Assembly: GCA_030705945.1 (NCBI GenBank)
Contig: JAUZPS010000002.1
Coordinates: 1-35,139, forward strand
Length of the DNA stretch: 35,139 nt
Source of the DNA: Bacillota bacterium
GTDB taxonomy: Bacteria; Bacillota; Clostridia; Acetivibrionales; DSM-2933
Reading direction: 5' to 3'
Below, one piece after another: positions 18,177 through 28,720 of this stretch (position 1 is its first letter; the number at the start of each line of letters is the position of its first letter). The position numbers and the translations under genes are program-made. The notes beneath the pieces were generated by a model. The model had not been told where the DNA came from and did no database searches. It worked only from the letters and a program-made list of their open reading frames with translations.

Positions 18177-20402
18177 TCACCATATCCCGGAAAATCCTTT
18201 AATAAGCCTTTGCGAAAGACTTGAATACCTGTCGGTTTCCTTTACATTATTAACCATAAGTTGAAGCACACTCTCATAACCCACAAGTATTACAATGTCT
18301 TTTGCTCTTGTTATGGCAGTATAGAGAAGATTTCTGGTAAGCAGTATATTGGGGCCGCTAAACAATGGGATTATTACCGCAGGGAATTCGCTTCCCTGAC
18401 TTTTATGAATTGTAACTGCGTAAGCAAGTTCTAGTTCGTCCAAAATACTGAAATCATACTCTACAATTTTTTCATCATCAAAAATTACAGTCATATAATG
18501 TTCTTCAATGTCGATGCTCTGTATAATTCCAGTATCGCCATTAAAGACCCCTTGACCTTCGCTCCTTATTAGTCCGGTCTTTTCCCATCTTAAGCTGTAG
18601 TTATTTTTTATTTGCATGACCCGATCGCCTTCACGAAAAATAAAATCTCTGAAGGTTTTCTCTGATCTCCCCCTGTCCGCTGGATTCAAATATTTCTGTA
18701 ATTCTTTATTCATGCTTAGCACACCCGTAATACCCTTCTTTGTCGGAGTAAGAACCTGTATTTGTTTCATGGGGTCATAGCCGTAGCTTGCAGGCAACCT
18801 TTTGTAACATAACTCAGCAATGGTTGAAACTATATCTTCTCCTCTCTGGCGTGGCATAAAAAAGAAATCTTTATCCTTTACATTGAGATATGGCATGTTT
18901 CCTTTGTTTATTCTATGAGCGTTTACAACAATCATGCTTTCCTCTGCCTGTCTGAAAACATCGGTCAGCTTGACGGTATTTATCATATTGCTTGATATTA
19001 TATCCTTCAATACGCGCCCGGCGCCAACAGATGGAAGTTGATCAATATCTCCTACAAGAATAAGCCTTGTTCCTTGCGCTATTGCTTTTAACAGGCTATT
19101 CATCAGAAGTATATCAACCATGGACATTTCATCAACTATTATTGCATCTGACTCTATCGGGTTTGCCTCTGTCTTTGAAAAAAGCATTTCCTCGTTATCA
19201 CCGCTGTAACCGATTTCAAGGAGCCTGTGAATTGTTTTTGCTTCAAAGCCGGTAGCTTCCGTCATACGTTTTGCGGCTCTTCCCGTTGGCGCTGTTAGCG
19301 CTACATCTAATCCTTCCTTAATCAGAAGCTTAATTATACTCTTTATGATTGTCGTTTTTCCAGTTCCTGGCCCACCGGTTATTACAATAACCCCATTTGT
19401 GAGGGACTCTTTTATAGCGGTTAACTGATTATTCGCAAAATCAATTCCTTCCTCTTTCTGAACCTCAATAATACGATTTTCCAGCTCAATAACATCACCC
19501 TTAAACTCCACCGAAGAAAGTTCCATTAATCTTTTGCATACGGATTTCTCAGCATTATAAAAAGCGCTTAAATATATTTTATTTACCCCTTCATCCTTTT
19601 CCAAATAGATTACTTTATCTAAAAGAAGTCTTATTATCGCATCCTTAATTTGATCAATTTGAATTTCCAGCAATTGCGCCGTAAGTTCAGTCAGTTTATC
19701 TTCAGGCAAATAAGTATGACCATTTGCCGCTCCTTGCGTCAAAACGAACTTTATTCCACTGCTAACCCTATATGTTGACATAGGATCTATGCCAAGACTC
19801 ATAGCCACTTTATCAGCTGTTTTGAAGGTTATTCCGAATATCATCTCTGAAAGCTTATACGGGTTCTCTTTTATTTCATCTATTGACCTATCACCAAACA
19901 ATTTATATATTTTAGTTGAGTATATCGGACTTATTCCATACTCCTGGAAAAATAATATAACATTTCTTAGTCCTTGCTGTTCATTAAAGGCTTGTCCTAT
20001 ATTAATTGCCTTTTCAAGACTTATTCCCCTGATAAGGGACAGCTGTTGAGGGTTGAATCCGATTATATTTAATGCGTCATCTCCAAAACGCTTTACTATT
20101 TTAGCTGCCGTAGCAGGCCCAATACCCTTTAACACTCCTGAAGCAAGATATTTTTCAATAGCTTCAGATGTTTTTGGAAGCAGCTTTTCATAGCACTCGA
20201 CCTTAAACTGCTCACCATAATCAGGGTGTTCAACCCACCTGCCCATGACCTTTACCGTCTCCCCAATATTTATAAACGGCATAAAACCCACGGCCGTTAC
20301 TATTACCTTTTCAGCTCTTACATCGCAAACGGTATATCCGTTAGCTTCGTTAGTAAATATTATATCTTCAATTATTCCTTCTATCGTATCCAATAATTTC
20401 AC
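18177..20402 (-). CDS. recD2: RecD2-family ATP-dependent DNA helicase
   Basis: 741 aa; ITGGPGTGKTTIIKSIIKLL (Walker A), VDEMSMVD (Walker B), AVTIHKSQGSEFPAVI, LLYTAITRAK. Start may be the TTG at 20393 (MDTIEGIIEDIIF). Confidence 0.93.
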   Translation of the reverse strand: MKLLDTIEGIIEDIIFTNEANGYTVCDVRAEKVIVTAVGFMPFINIGETVKVMGRWVEHPDYGEQFKVECYEKLLPKTSEAIEKYLASGVLKGIGPATAAKIVKRFGDDALNIIGFNPQQLSLIRGISLEKAINIGQAFNEQQGLRNVILFFQEYGISPIYSTKIYKLFGDRSIDEIKENPYKLSEMIFGITFKTADKVAMSLGIDPMSTYRVSSGIKFVLTQGAANGHTYLPEDKLTELTAQLLEIQIDQIKDAIIRLLLDKVIYLEKDEGVNKIYLSAFYNAEKSVCKRLMELSSVEFKGDVIELENRIIEVQKEEGIDFANNQLTAIKESLTNGVIVITGGPGTGKTTIIKSIIKLLIKEGLDVALTAPTGRAAKRMTEATGFEAKTIHRLLEIGYSGDNEEMLFSKTEANPIESDAIIVDEMSMVDILLMNSLLKAIAQGTRLILVGDIDQLPSVGAGRVLKDIISSNMINTVKLTDVFRQAEESMIVVNAHRINKGNMPYLNVKDKDFFFMPRQRGEDIVSTIAELCYKRLPASYGYDPMKQIQVLTPTKKGITGVLSMNKELQKYLNPADRGRSEKTFRDFIFREGDRVMQIKNNYSLRWEKTGLIRSEGQGVFNGDTGIIQSIDIEEHYMTVIFDDEKIVEYDFSILDELELAYAVTIHKSQGSEFPAVIIPLFSGPNILLTRNLLYTAITRAKDIVILVGYESVLQLMVNNVKETDRYSSLSQRLIKGFSGIW

Positions 20403-20421
20403 CTTTTTAGTAATTTATAAT

Positions 20422-20461
20422 TTATATGTAAATCTATATAATTATATGTAAATCTATATAA
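20422..20461. repeat. Perfect 20-bp tandem repeat x2 abutting palindromic family 2 copy
   Basis: ttatatgtaaatctatataa at 20422-20441 and 20442-20461. Confidence 0.95.
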
Positions 20462-20561
20462 GTTTCGAAAAAGATTTTACATTAAAAATGCAGTTAATGC
20501 GTCTGCATTTTACCATCAAAGCTGTACTTTTCGCAGCTTATGAATCAAAGTATATATTTTG
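20460..20561 (+). repeat. Palindromic family 2, copy 2a (~102 bp)
   Basis: aagtttcgaaaaagattttacattaaaaatgcagttaatgcgtctgcatttt...cttttcgcagcttatgaatcaaagtatatattttg; high identity to 34977-35077. Confidence 0.9.
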
Positions 20562-20573
20562 TTTTTTTGATGC

Positions 20574-20678
20574 TATATAAAAAGCAATTAATCTTTTACA
20601 TTTGCCTATCGCAAAATAACGTTAAAGCGTTCGTTATTTTGCTCCGTCAAATGTAAGATTAATAGTGCTTTTTATATA
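20574..20678 (+). repeat. Palindromic family 1, copy B (105 bp, identical to copy A)
   Basis: Direct comparison: no differences from 7671-7775. Confidence 0.97.
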
Positions 20679-20786
20679 CCTTATATAATATCAAATAAAC
20701 ATAGCAGTTTCAAACTTCATCAAAATTTAAATGTTTCTAATATTTAGAAAATTGTTAATTGATTTCATTGCGCCCTTTTATATAGC

Positions 20787-21167
20787 TCATTCTTTACCGA
20801 GCGCCCTTTTTTCATTGTCAGCAAAATCCTTAAATATTTCGTTTCTTTCTGTTTTATTGTAAATATCAATCACATCATAGCTATTTTTTAGTTTGGTAAG
20901 AATCTGCAGAGTGTCATCATTTGAGCCCATATCAATGATATTGAGCTTTCCGTTCATAATTATGTTTCTTATAGCTCCTCCTGTAAGCATGCCCCTTACA
21001 AGCCCTTCAACCGTATCCTGTTGGTTTTTAACAATCAAAACCAACTTCGCGTCGGAATTTTTAGTTGTCTTATGCTGAGTTATGGAATCCACAACACTTA
21101 TTACCAGTGATAACATACCATACACTGCCAGTAAATAAATAAGTATTTCAGGAATTATATTAAACAT
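20787..21167 (-). CDS. Small membrane-anchored protein with truncated GT2/GT-A-like domain
   Basis: 126 aa; N-terminal TM helix, then LVLIVKNQQDTVEGLVRGML...LNIIDMGSNDDTLQILTKL, resembling the GT2 nucleotide-binding pattern. Confidence 0.55.
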   Translation of the reverse strand: MFNIIPEILIYLLAVYGMLSLVISVVDSITQHKTTKNSDAKLVLIVKNQQDTVEGLVRGMLTGGAIRNIIMNGKLNIIDMGSNDDTLQILTKLKNSYDVIDIYNKTERNEIFKDFADNEKRALGKE

Positions 21168-21240
21168 TATAATACACCCCCATAAATTAATTTATTCTGG
21201 AAAAACATAAAAGGTTACAATAAGATTAGAACAAATAAAA

Positions 21241-21340
21241 ATAAAGCGTTTCAGACATTTTTCTATAGATAACTTCGGAATAAGCTGTTTTCACGGCTTG
21301 TCAGAAGTTGCATAAAATAATGTCCGAAACGCCCTTATGT
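21241..21340. repeat. Single ~100-bp imperfect long palindrome between metK and the 126-aa ORF
   Basis: Left arm ataaagcgtttcagacatttttctatagataacttcggaataagc; reverse complement of right arm ataagggcgtttcggacattattttatgcaacttctgacaagc. Confidence 0.75.
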
Positions 21341-21364
21341 ATTTTGCAATAAAATATTAACTTG

Positions 21365-22558
21365 TTATATAATCTCTGCCTCTCTTTTTAATATATCAGC
21401 CTTATCTGTCTTTTCCCATGATAATTCAACATCAGTACGTCCAAAATGACCATACGCTGCTGTCTGCTTGTAAATTGGTCTTCTTAATTCCAGTGTCTTT
21501 ATTATACCTGCAGGTCTTAAATCAAAGTTCTTTTGAACTAACCTAACAAGCTTATCCTCAGAAATTTTACCGGTTCCGAAAGTATCAACCAAAATAGATA
21601 CCGGCCGAGCTACTCCGATTGCGTAAGCCAGCTGTACTTCACATCTTTTTGCCAATCCCGCAGCTACGATATTTTTAGCGACATACCTTGCTGCATAAGC
21701 TGCTGAACGGTCAACTTTTGTCGGATCTTTGCCTGAGAAAGCTCCGCCTCCATGTCTTGCATATCCTCCATATGTGTCAACAATGATCTTTCTTCCTGTC
21801 AATCCTGAATCTCCTTGAGGTCCCCCAACTACAAATCTTCCCGTAGGGTTAATAAGAATTTTTGTATTTGAGTCAATCAATTCAGCAGGTATAGTGGGCT
21901 TAATTACTAGTTCAATTAAGTCTTTTTCGATTGTATCATGGTCTACATCAGCGCTGTGCTGAGTAGAAATTACTATTGTATCAACTCTTACCGGCCTATT
22001 GTCTTCATACTCGACAGTAACCTGTGATTTTCCATCAGGTCTTAGATATTTTACTTTGCCTGCTTTTCTTATATCAGTCAGTTTCTTTACAAGTTTATGC
22101 GCCAGCGAGATCGGCATCGGCATGAGCTCTGGCGTCTCGTCGCAAGCAAAACCGAACATCATGCCCTGGTCGCCTGCGCCAATGGCTTCTATTTCTGCAT
22201 CGGTCATTTCACCTTTCTTTGCTTCTAGAGCCTTATTTACACCCATGGCAATATCAGGCGACTGCTCGTCTATTGAAGTGATGACGGAGCATGTATCACA
22301 GTCAAAACCATATTTTGCTCTGTCATAACCAATTTCTCTTATGGTATTTCTTACGATGCGAGGTATATCAACATAACAATTAGTTGTAATTTCACCCATT
22401 ACAAGCACTAATCCCGTTGTTACGGCAGTCTCGCAGGCTACCCTTGCATTTGGATCCTTTTCAAATATTGCATCCAGCACTGAATCAGATATCTGATCGC
22501 AAATTTTATCTGGATGCCCCTCTGTTACTGATTCTGAAGTAAATAATATTCTTCCCAT
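21365..22558 (-). CDS. metK: S-adenosylmethionine synthetase
   Basis: 397 aa; [37 protein letters not shown]. Confidence 0.98.
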   Translation of the reverse strand: MGRILFTSESVTEGHPDKICDQISDSVLDAIFEKDPNARVACETAVTTGLVLVMGEITTNCYVDIPRIVRNTIREIGYDRAKYGFDCDTCSVITSIDEQSPDIAMGVNKALEAKKGEMTDAEIEAIGAGDQGMMFGFACDETPELMPMPISLAHKLVKKLTDIRKAGKVKYLRPDGKSQVTVEYEDNRPVRVDTIVISTQHSADVDHDTIEKDLIELVIKPTIPAELIDSNTKILINPTGRFVVGGPQGDSGLTGRKIIVDTYGGYARHGGGAFSGKDPTKVDRSAAYAARYVAKNIVAAGLAKRCEVQLAYAIGVARPVSILVDTFGTGKISEDKLVRLVQKNFDLRPAGIIKTLELRRPIYKQTAAYGHFGRTDVELSWEKTDKADILKREAEII

Positions 22559-22610
22559 TTTAATTCCTCCGCTTGTACAATTTTATTTTTTAGACAATTA
22601 ATCTATTTTA

Positions 22611-22715
22611 TAGATAAAAAGCAATTAATCTTTTACATTTGCCTATCACAAAATAACGTTAAAGCATTCGTTATTTTGCTCCGTCAAATGTAAGATTAAT
22701 AGTGCTTTTTATATA
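22611..22715 (+). repeat. Palindromic family 1, copy C
   Basis: Three substitutions relative to copy A (tatata>tagata, atcgc>atcac, gcgttcg>gcattcg). Confidence 0.96.
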
Positions 22716-22747
22716 GATTAGATCTTTTCTGTCGTTCCCAAGGAGTA

Positions 22748-22897
22748 CAAAAAAACCCCTTCAAAAGAAGAGGTTAAACATACGCTTTCCTCATCTTTCA
22801 GAATATTTGCAAATATTCTGCAGGAATTGGCACCGATACAATAAGCCGGTTGCCGGGTTTCATAGGGCTCAGTCCCTCCACCTCTCTTGATAAGGTC
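22748..22897 (-). ncRNA. SAM-I (S-box) riboswitch with terminator, upstream of metK
   Basis: Minus strand cttatcaagagaggtggagggactgagccctatgaaacccggcaaccggc...ggtgccaattcctgc...gaaagatgag, then aacctcttcttttgaaggggtttttttg terminator. Confidence 0.96.
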
Positions 22898-23122
22898 AAT
22901 ATTAATTTGTAGAATTCAATAAAATCATTTTCGTTATATAACTGCTTATTTAATATAACTATTTACTTACTACTGGATACGTTAAGCAAGTATTGATTTT
23001 ATCTAAAAATAATATACCATATGGCTTATTAGACGTCAAGCAAAAAATTGCCTTTTTTTACATAATAAAATCTTTTTTACAATATTTTTATATTCAAATC
23101 GGTTTAAGGACGTTACAACAAA

Positions 23123-24931
23123 TTAAGCGCTTGCGAAAACTTCTTCAAACTCTGGACCTTCAATTTTCTCTTTTTCTAATAATATATTCGCCACATTATG
23201 AAGTCTGTTTATATTTTCCTTTAACAAGCTAATAGTTTTTTCATACGCGTTATCAATTATGCTCTTTATCTCATTATCTATTACCGAAGCTGTCTCTTCG
23301 CTGTAATTCTTTGATTGAGCAAAGTCTCTTCCGATAAAAACCTCGTCATTTTCGTTTCCGAATATGAGATTTGTCAGCTTATCGCTCATACCATACTTTA
23401 TTATAATGTCTCTGGCAACACTATTAGCCCGCTTCAAATCACTAGACGCGCCAGTGCTTACTTCACCTAAAACTATCTCTTCCGCAGCTCTACCGCCAAG
23501 GGCAATGACAATGCTCTCAATCAGTTGCGATTTTGTGTAATGGGTAATGTCCTCTTCTGGTCTTGCTGAAGTATATCCACCTGCCATACCTGCAGGAATT
23601 ATTGATATTCTATCCACTTTGTTGGTAGAAGAAATCACTTTAATAGCTATTGCATGGCCTGCCTCATGGTAAGCAGTAAGTTTCTTTTCTTTTTCACTCA
23701 TAACTCTGCTCTTCTTTTCAGGTCCCATAACAACCTTGAAGGTTGCTTCCTTAATTTCATCAAATGATATCTGCTTCTTATCTTTTCTTGCAGCAAGCAA
23801 TGCCGCCTCATTGAGTAGATTCTCAAGATCCGCTCCTGTAAATCCTGACGTGTTTTTAGCTATTTCGTCAAGTTTTACATCATGCCCTAACGGCTTACCT
23901 CTTGCGTGCACCTTTAAAATCTGTTCTCTTCCTTTAATATCAGGATAACCGACAATTACTCTTCTATCAAATCTTCCAGGCCTTAATAAAGCAGGATCCA
24001 GAATATCCGGTCTGTTTGTTGCGGCAAGAATAATAACACCTTCATTAAGTCCAAATCCGTCCATCTCAACAAGCAGCTGGTTCAAAGTCTGTTCACGTTC
24101 ATCATGACCACCGCCGAGCCCTGCTCCTCTATGGCGGCCAACAGCGTCTATTTCATCTATAAATACAATACAAGGCGAATTCTTTTTAGCTTGGTCAAAT
24201 AAATCTCTAACTCTTGATGCTCCAACACCGACAAACATTTCAACAAAATCAGAACCGCTTATGCTGAAAAACGGAACACCGGCCTCACCAGACACAGCTT
24301 TGGCAAGCAAAGTCTTACCTGTTCCTGGAGGTCCCACCAAAAGTACTCCCTTTGGGATTCTAGCGCCTAATTCGACGAATTTTCTAGGCTGCTTTAGAAA
24401 CTCAACAATTTCTTTAAGTTCTTCCTTTTCTTCATCTGCGCCTGCAACATCTTCAAATGTAACTTTCTTCTTTTCATCAACACTCATCTTAGCGCGGCTT
24501 TTACCAAAAGACATTACACGGCTTCCTCCGCCACCCTGAGATTGTTGTAGGAAAAATACCCAGAATAATATAAATATTACTATAAGACCAACTGTAGGTA
24601 ATATTGTAACCCACCAAGGAGCTGTTGAAGGAAGTTTACCTTCCAGGATAATCTTTTTATCCTTAACTAATGGATTTACCTCATCTAAAAATTTATCAAT
24701 AGATGGAATTACAACAGTGTATTTTGATCCTCCCGAAGCCTTATTGAGAATAACAGTTGCTTTATTTCCCTCTAAGGTTATGGATTGAACACTATTCAAT
24801 TGCGATAACAGCACTGTGTAGCTCTTAGATTCAGGATCCTGACTCAAACTGAATATGGAAAGAATGGCCAGTATTATAACCAACAGTACTATATAAAAAC
24901 TTATTCCTCTGAAATACTTCAAACAGCTCAC
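23123..24931 (-). CDS. ftsH: ATP-dependent zinc metalloprotease FtsH
   Basis: 602 aa; [51 protein letters not shown] zinc site. Confidence 0.98.
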   Translation of the reverse strand: MSCLKYFRGISFYIVLLVIILAILSIFSLSQDPESKSYTVLLSQLNSVQSITLEGNKATVILNKASGGSKYTVVIPSIDKFLDEVNPLVKDKKIILEGKLPSTAPWWVTILPTVGLIVIFILFWVFFLQQSQGGGGSRVMSFGKSRAKMSVDEKKKVTFEDVAGADEEKEELKEIVEFLKQPRKFVELGARIPKGVLLVGPPGTGKTLLAKAVSGEAGVPFFSISGSDFVEMFVGVGASRVRDLFDQAKKNSPCIVFIDEIDAVGRHRGAGLGGGHDEREQTLNQLLVEMDGFGLNEGVIILAATNRPDILDPALLRPGRFDRRVIVGYPDIKGREQILKVHARGKPLGHDVKLDEIAKNTSGFTGADLENLLNEAALLAARKDKKQISFDEIKEATFKVVMGPEKKSRVMSEKEKKLTAYHEAGHAIAIKVISSTNKVDRISIIPAGMAGGYTSARPEEDITHYTKSQLIESIVIALGGRAAEEIVLGEVSTGASSDLKRANSVARDIIIKYGMSDKLTNLIFGNENDEVFIGRDFAQSKNYSEETASVIDNEIKSIIDNAYEKTISLLKENINRLHNVANILLEKEKIEGPEFEEVFASA

Positions 24932-25187
24932 TCCTTATTATTTTATATAAATCCAAACGACATTTTTCAATAGATATATAAACTTCAAATAATAAAATTA
25001 AGTAATATTTAACATTAAGTAATCATTAACATTATCTTAAACAATACCGTTTGTTCAAAAGCCATACGAAAGAGTTGATTTGACTTCGCTTAACGTATGA
25101 TTAATTGTGGTTTTACTATAGTATGATTATTAAATACTATATATTAACATATACTTTAATAAAACACAATAAATGTGTAATTAAAAT

Positions 25188-25721
25188 TTATGAATATGCA
25201 TCTTCTTTTAGTATACACAAATCAGGTAAATTTCTGTACTTTCCAGAATAATCAAGCCCGAAACCTACAACAAACTCATCAGGAATCGTGAATCCCTCAT
25301 AATCAATGTCAATATGGACTTTTCTCCTGGAAGGCTTATCTAACGCAGTACATATCTTTACACTTAAAGGTCCTCTGGTATACAACATTTCTTTGAGATA
25401 TTTCAGAGTAAGTCCGGTATCAACAATATCCTCAACAATCAAAACATGTTTATTTGTTATTGAGGTATCTATATCCTTAATTATTCTTACAACCCCCGAA
25501 GATTTTGATGAATTGCCATAACTTGAAACTGAAATGAAATCAATATCTACAGGAATCTTTATTTCCCTCATCAAATCCGCAAGGAAAACGAATCCGCCCT
25601 TTAGAACTCCTACCAGTATTAATTCCTTACCTTCGTAGTCGGAGGATATCCTATTTCCCATATCTTTGATTTTTGCGTCTAATTCTTCTTTACTAATCAG
25701 TATTTTTTTAATCGCGTCCAG
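25188..25721 (-). CDS. hpt: Hypoxanthine phosphoribosyltransferase (probable non-AUG start)
   Basis: PRPP motif VLIVEDIVDTGLTLKYL. Frame extends upstream of ATG 25661 as (CTG)DAIKKILISKEELDAKIKDMGNR and closes at a TAA at 25722-25724. Confidence 0.9.
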   Translation of the reverse strand: MDAIKKILISKEELDAKIKDMGNRISSDYEGKELILVGVLKGGFVFLADLMREIKIPVDIDFISVSSYGNSSKSSGVVRIIKDIDTSITNKHVLIVEDIVDTGLTLKYLKEMLYTRGPLSVKICTALDKPSRRKVHIDIDYEGFTIPDEFVVGFGLDYSGKYRNLPDLCILKEDAYS

Positions 25722-25775
25722 TTATAATCACCCCTAATTAAATAACAATTTCGAAACTTTCCTATTTACGCGTAT

Positions 25776-27212
25776 TTACATATTCCAATTTTTAAATTCC
25801 AGCTTTAATATATACTTAGTATTTTCATTTACTTTAAATTTATCACTTGTTTTACTTCCGATAATCCAAACAACTTCTTTTCCAATTGCTATAAGCGCCT
25901 TTCTATCTCTTTCGTCTCTAGGAACCTTAGAATCTATAAAGTATTCTTTGAGTTTTTTTTGACCATTTCCATTATAAGGTTTAAAATAATCTCCATCTTT
26001 CCTATTTCTTAAATATATTCCCGTTTTTAGCTTTTCATAATCAAAGTATTGTATGTAAGAATTTTGTGAAACCTTCAAGAGTTTGTTTATATTCTCATTT
26101 CTCTCAATTATTTCAGCTTCTAAAAAAGCCCCGGAAGAATAATACTCTGTAACCCCTGGTATTGTGACAGGTATTTCTTCTTTATCGCTGCCATTATTGT
26201 CATTAATTTTATCTTTATTTGCAAGTAAAGAAATTTTTAATTGATCATAGGATTTTTCTCCTTGAAGTCTGCATGGAAGAGATATTTTAGAACCGGTCCT
26301 TCCGGCTAATCCCAACTCAATTAATCCATCTATATGTTTTTTCTCTATGCCATTTAAGTTCCCTTTGATCCTTTTAATGGCTAATCTTACTATTCTATTC
26401 TTTATAGAATTATGAAAATCCTTTAGAATTTTGATATTAAGTACAATTTTATTATTGTTTTGTTCTATAACACATTTATCAAAAGCCATATCAGTATATT
26501 CTTCAATAAAGTAAAGATCGTCCCGTATAATTTCAGAAGTTCTTAAAAGACTTCCAGTCAAATCTGAATTAAATCGCTCATTTATAAATGGTATAAGTTC
26601 CAGACGAATTTTATTACGCGTATATGAGTTTTGTAAATTTGAACTATCGATCCTTGGAGATAAGTTATTCGCTTTACAATATTTTTCTATTTCCTGTCTG
26701 TCGATATCAAGGAGAGGGCGTACTATCCTGCCTCTTTTATATTGAATGCCCTTTAATCCGTCCAATCCTGTTCCTCTGATTATATTCATAAGGACTGTTT
26801 CAACCTGATCATTTCGATTATGAGCAACAGCTATCTTTTGAGCGTCGAATTTGTCGGCATAAAACTCAAATTGTTTGTACCTGACGATCCTACCAGCCTC
26901 TTCCAAAGATTTCGACTCTTGTATTGCCATTCTCCTAACATCGATCTTGTCAGAATAAAATGGTATTGATAATTCACGGCATAATTCGAGAGCATAACTC
27001 TCATCTAAATCCGCCTCTTCACCACGCAGCATATGATTAATATGAACTGCGATTACTTTTAAACTGAATTGTAGAGATATGTAATGCAGAGCATGAACCA
27101 GACATACTGAATCAGGACCACCTGATATGCCAACAATAACAGTATCCCCTTGTGAAAATAAACTATTCTTTGTAATTGTATCAATAACCTTATTAATTAA
27201 GCTTTTTTCCAT
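25776..27212 (-). CDS. tilS: tRNA(Ile)-lysidine synthetase
   Basis: 478 aa; VIVGISGGPDSVCLVHAL PP-loop. Confidence 0.95.
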   Translation of the reverse strand: MEKSLINKVIDTITKNSLFSQGDTVIVGISGGPDSVCLVHALHYISLQFSLKVIAVHINHMLRGEEADLDESYALELCRELSIPFYSDKIDVRRMAIQESKSLEEAGRIVRYKQFEFYADKFDAQKIAVAHNRNDQVETVLMNIIRGTGLDGLKGIQYKRGRIVRPLLDIDRQEIEKYCKANNLSPRIDSSNLQNSYTRNKIRLELIPFINERFNSDLTGSLLRTSEIIRDDLYFIEEYTDMAFDKCVIEQNNNKIVLNIKILKDFHNSIKNRIVRLAIKRIKGNLNGIEKKHIDGLIELGLAGRTGSKISLPCRLQGEKSYDQLKISLLANKDKINDNNGSDKEEIPVTIPGVTEYYSSGAFLEAEIIERNENINKLLKVSQNSYIQYFDYEKLKTGIYLRNRKDGDYFKPYNGNGQKKLKEYFIDSKVPRDERDRKALIAIGKEVVWIIGSKTSDKFKVNENTKYILKLEFKNWNM

Positions 27213-27221
27213 ATTGAATTT

Positions 27222-28559
27222 CTATGTCCTGTATTTTTCAACATTTGCAAATTTTGTGTACTGTCCGAGCCATGTAAGTTCAACCGTGCCGGTAGAGCCG
27301 CTTCTATGCTTTGCTAAAATCAACTCTGCAATATTTTTCTTCTCAGATTCCGGATTGTAATAATCATCTCTGTACAAGAACATAACTATGTCAGCATCCT
27401 GTTCTATAGCTCCTGATTCTCTCAAGTCACTTAGAATAGGTCTGTGATCTGCTCTCGCTTCCGGGGCGCGGCTTAACTGAGAAAGTGTTATAATCGGTAC
27501 ATTTATCTCCTTTGCCAAGATCTTCAGGGATCTTGAAATATCCGATATTTCCTGTTGTCTGCTTTCATTCTTGCCCCTACCCTGCATTAACTGAAGATAG
27601 TCTATTACAACCAATCCAAGGTTCTTTTCAAGTTTCAGTCTTCTGCATTTAGCCCTCACTTCTGAAATGGATATCCCTGGAGTATCATCGATATAAATCG
27701 GCGCTTCAGCCAGAGGTCCTAGCGCGCGGGCAATTTTTTTCCAATCATCATCTTCAAGTTTTCCTGTCTTAATCTTCTGACTGTCTACCATCGCCTCACT
27801 GCACAGCATTCTGCTAACTAACTGCTCCTTGGACATTTCAAGACTGAATACCGCAACAGGAACGCCTGAGTACACTGCGGCATTCTGAGCAACATTGAGC
27901 GCGAATGCGGTTTTACCCATGGCAGGCCTTGCGGCGACCAGTATAAGGTCCGAGTTATGCAAGCCTGAGGTCTTGTAGTCGAGGTCAACAAATCTTGTCG
28001 GGATGCCTGTTATATGACCCTTGTTGTTATAAAGTTCTTCAAGCTTATTAAATGTGTCTACAAGCACTTCCTTTATAGGAGCAAAGCCCTGAGTACTTCT
28101 TTTTTGAAGGACATCAAATATGCTCTTCTCCGCTCTGTCAACAATAAAAGAAAGTTCTTCCGAAGCTTCATAACCCATATTTACAATTTCTGAGGAAGCC
28201 TTGATAAGTTTTCTTAATACCGACTTTTCCTCAACAATTTTTGCATAATATCTTGCGTTCGCTGTAGTGGGAACAGCGCTTGCAATATTGGTCAGATATT
28301 CCAACCCCCCAATATTATCAATAGTTCCCCTTAGTTTTAACTGTTCTGAAACTGTGATGAGATCTATAGGCTCTCCATTATCAAAAAGATCCATTATAGC
28401 CTCAAATATCTCTTTATTATCAGCCCTGTAAAAATCCTCATTCTTTAAAATCTCGGTTATGATGGGTATTACCTCTTTATCAAGCAGCATAGAACCCAAA
28501 ACAGACTGCTCAGCCTCTATACTTTGAGGCGGTACTCTTCCTAAAGAACCGACATCCAT
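27222..28559 (-). CDS. dnaB: Replicative DNA helicase DnaB
   Basis: True start likely ATG at 28559 (MDVGSLGRVPPQSIEAEQSVLGSML); ARPAMGKTAFALN Walker A. Confidence 0.97.
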   Translation of the reverse strand: MDVGSLGRVPPQSIEAEQSVLGSMLLDKEVIPIITEILKNEDFYRADNKEIFEAIMDLFDNGEPIDLITVSEQLKLRGTIDNIGGLEYLTNIASAVPTTANARYYAKIVEEKSVLRKLIKASSEIVNMGYEASEELSFIVDRAEKSIFDVLQKRSTQGFAPIKEVLVDTFNKLEELYNNKGHITGIPTRFVDLDYKTSGLHNSDLILVAARPAMGKTAFALNVAQNAAVYSGVPVAVFSLEMSKEQLVSRMLCSEAMVDSQKIKTGKLEDDDWKKIARALGPLAEAPIYIDDTPGISISEVRAKCRRLKLEKNLGLVVIDYLQLMQGRGKNESRQQEISDISRSLKILAKEINVPIITLSQLSRAPEARADHRPILSDLRESGAIEQDADIVMFLYRDDYYNPESEKKNIAELILAKHRSGSTGTVELTWLGQYTKFANVEKYRT

Positions 28560-28609
28560 TATACTGCACCTTCTTAAACCAGTTTTATAACAAATCCTAC
28601 CTGTAATAA

Positions 28610-28681
28610 GGGAGTTCCAAAAAATTCCTTGTTCAAGTTTTGTATGATAAAAACCCATTATATCAAGTTTTTGAAACTCCC
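28610..28681. other. Inverted repeat between rplI and dnaB
   Basis: gggagttccaaaaa ... tttttgaaactccc, 14-bp outer arms with one mismatch. Confidence 0.6.
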
Positions 28682-28720
28682 AGTTGACCAATTTATTTTT
28701 TGATACTACCTAATCTGATC

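Noticed and set aside
22993-23232. 79-aa plus-strand ORF downstream of ftsH
   Set aside because: Overlaps the ftsH 3' end antisense; low-complexity hydrophobic translation without support.
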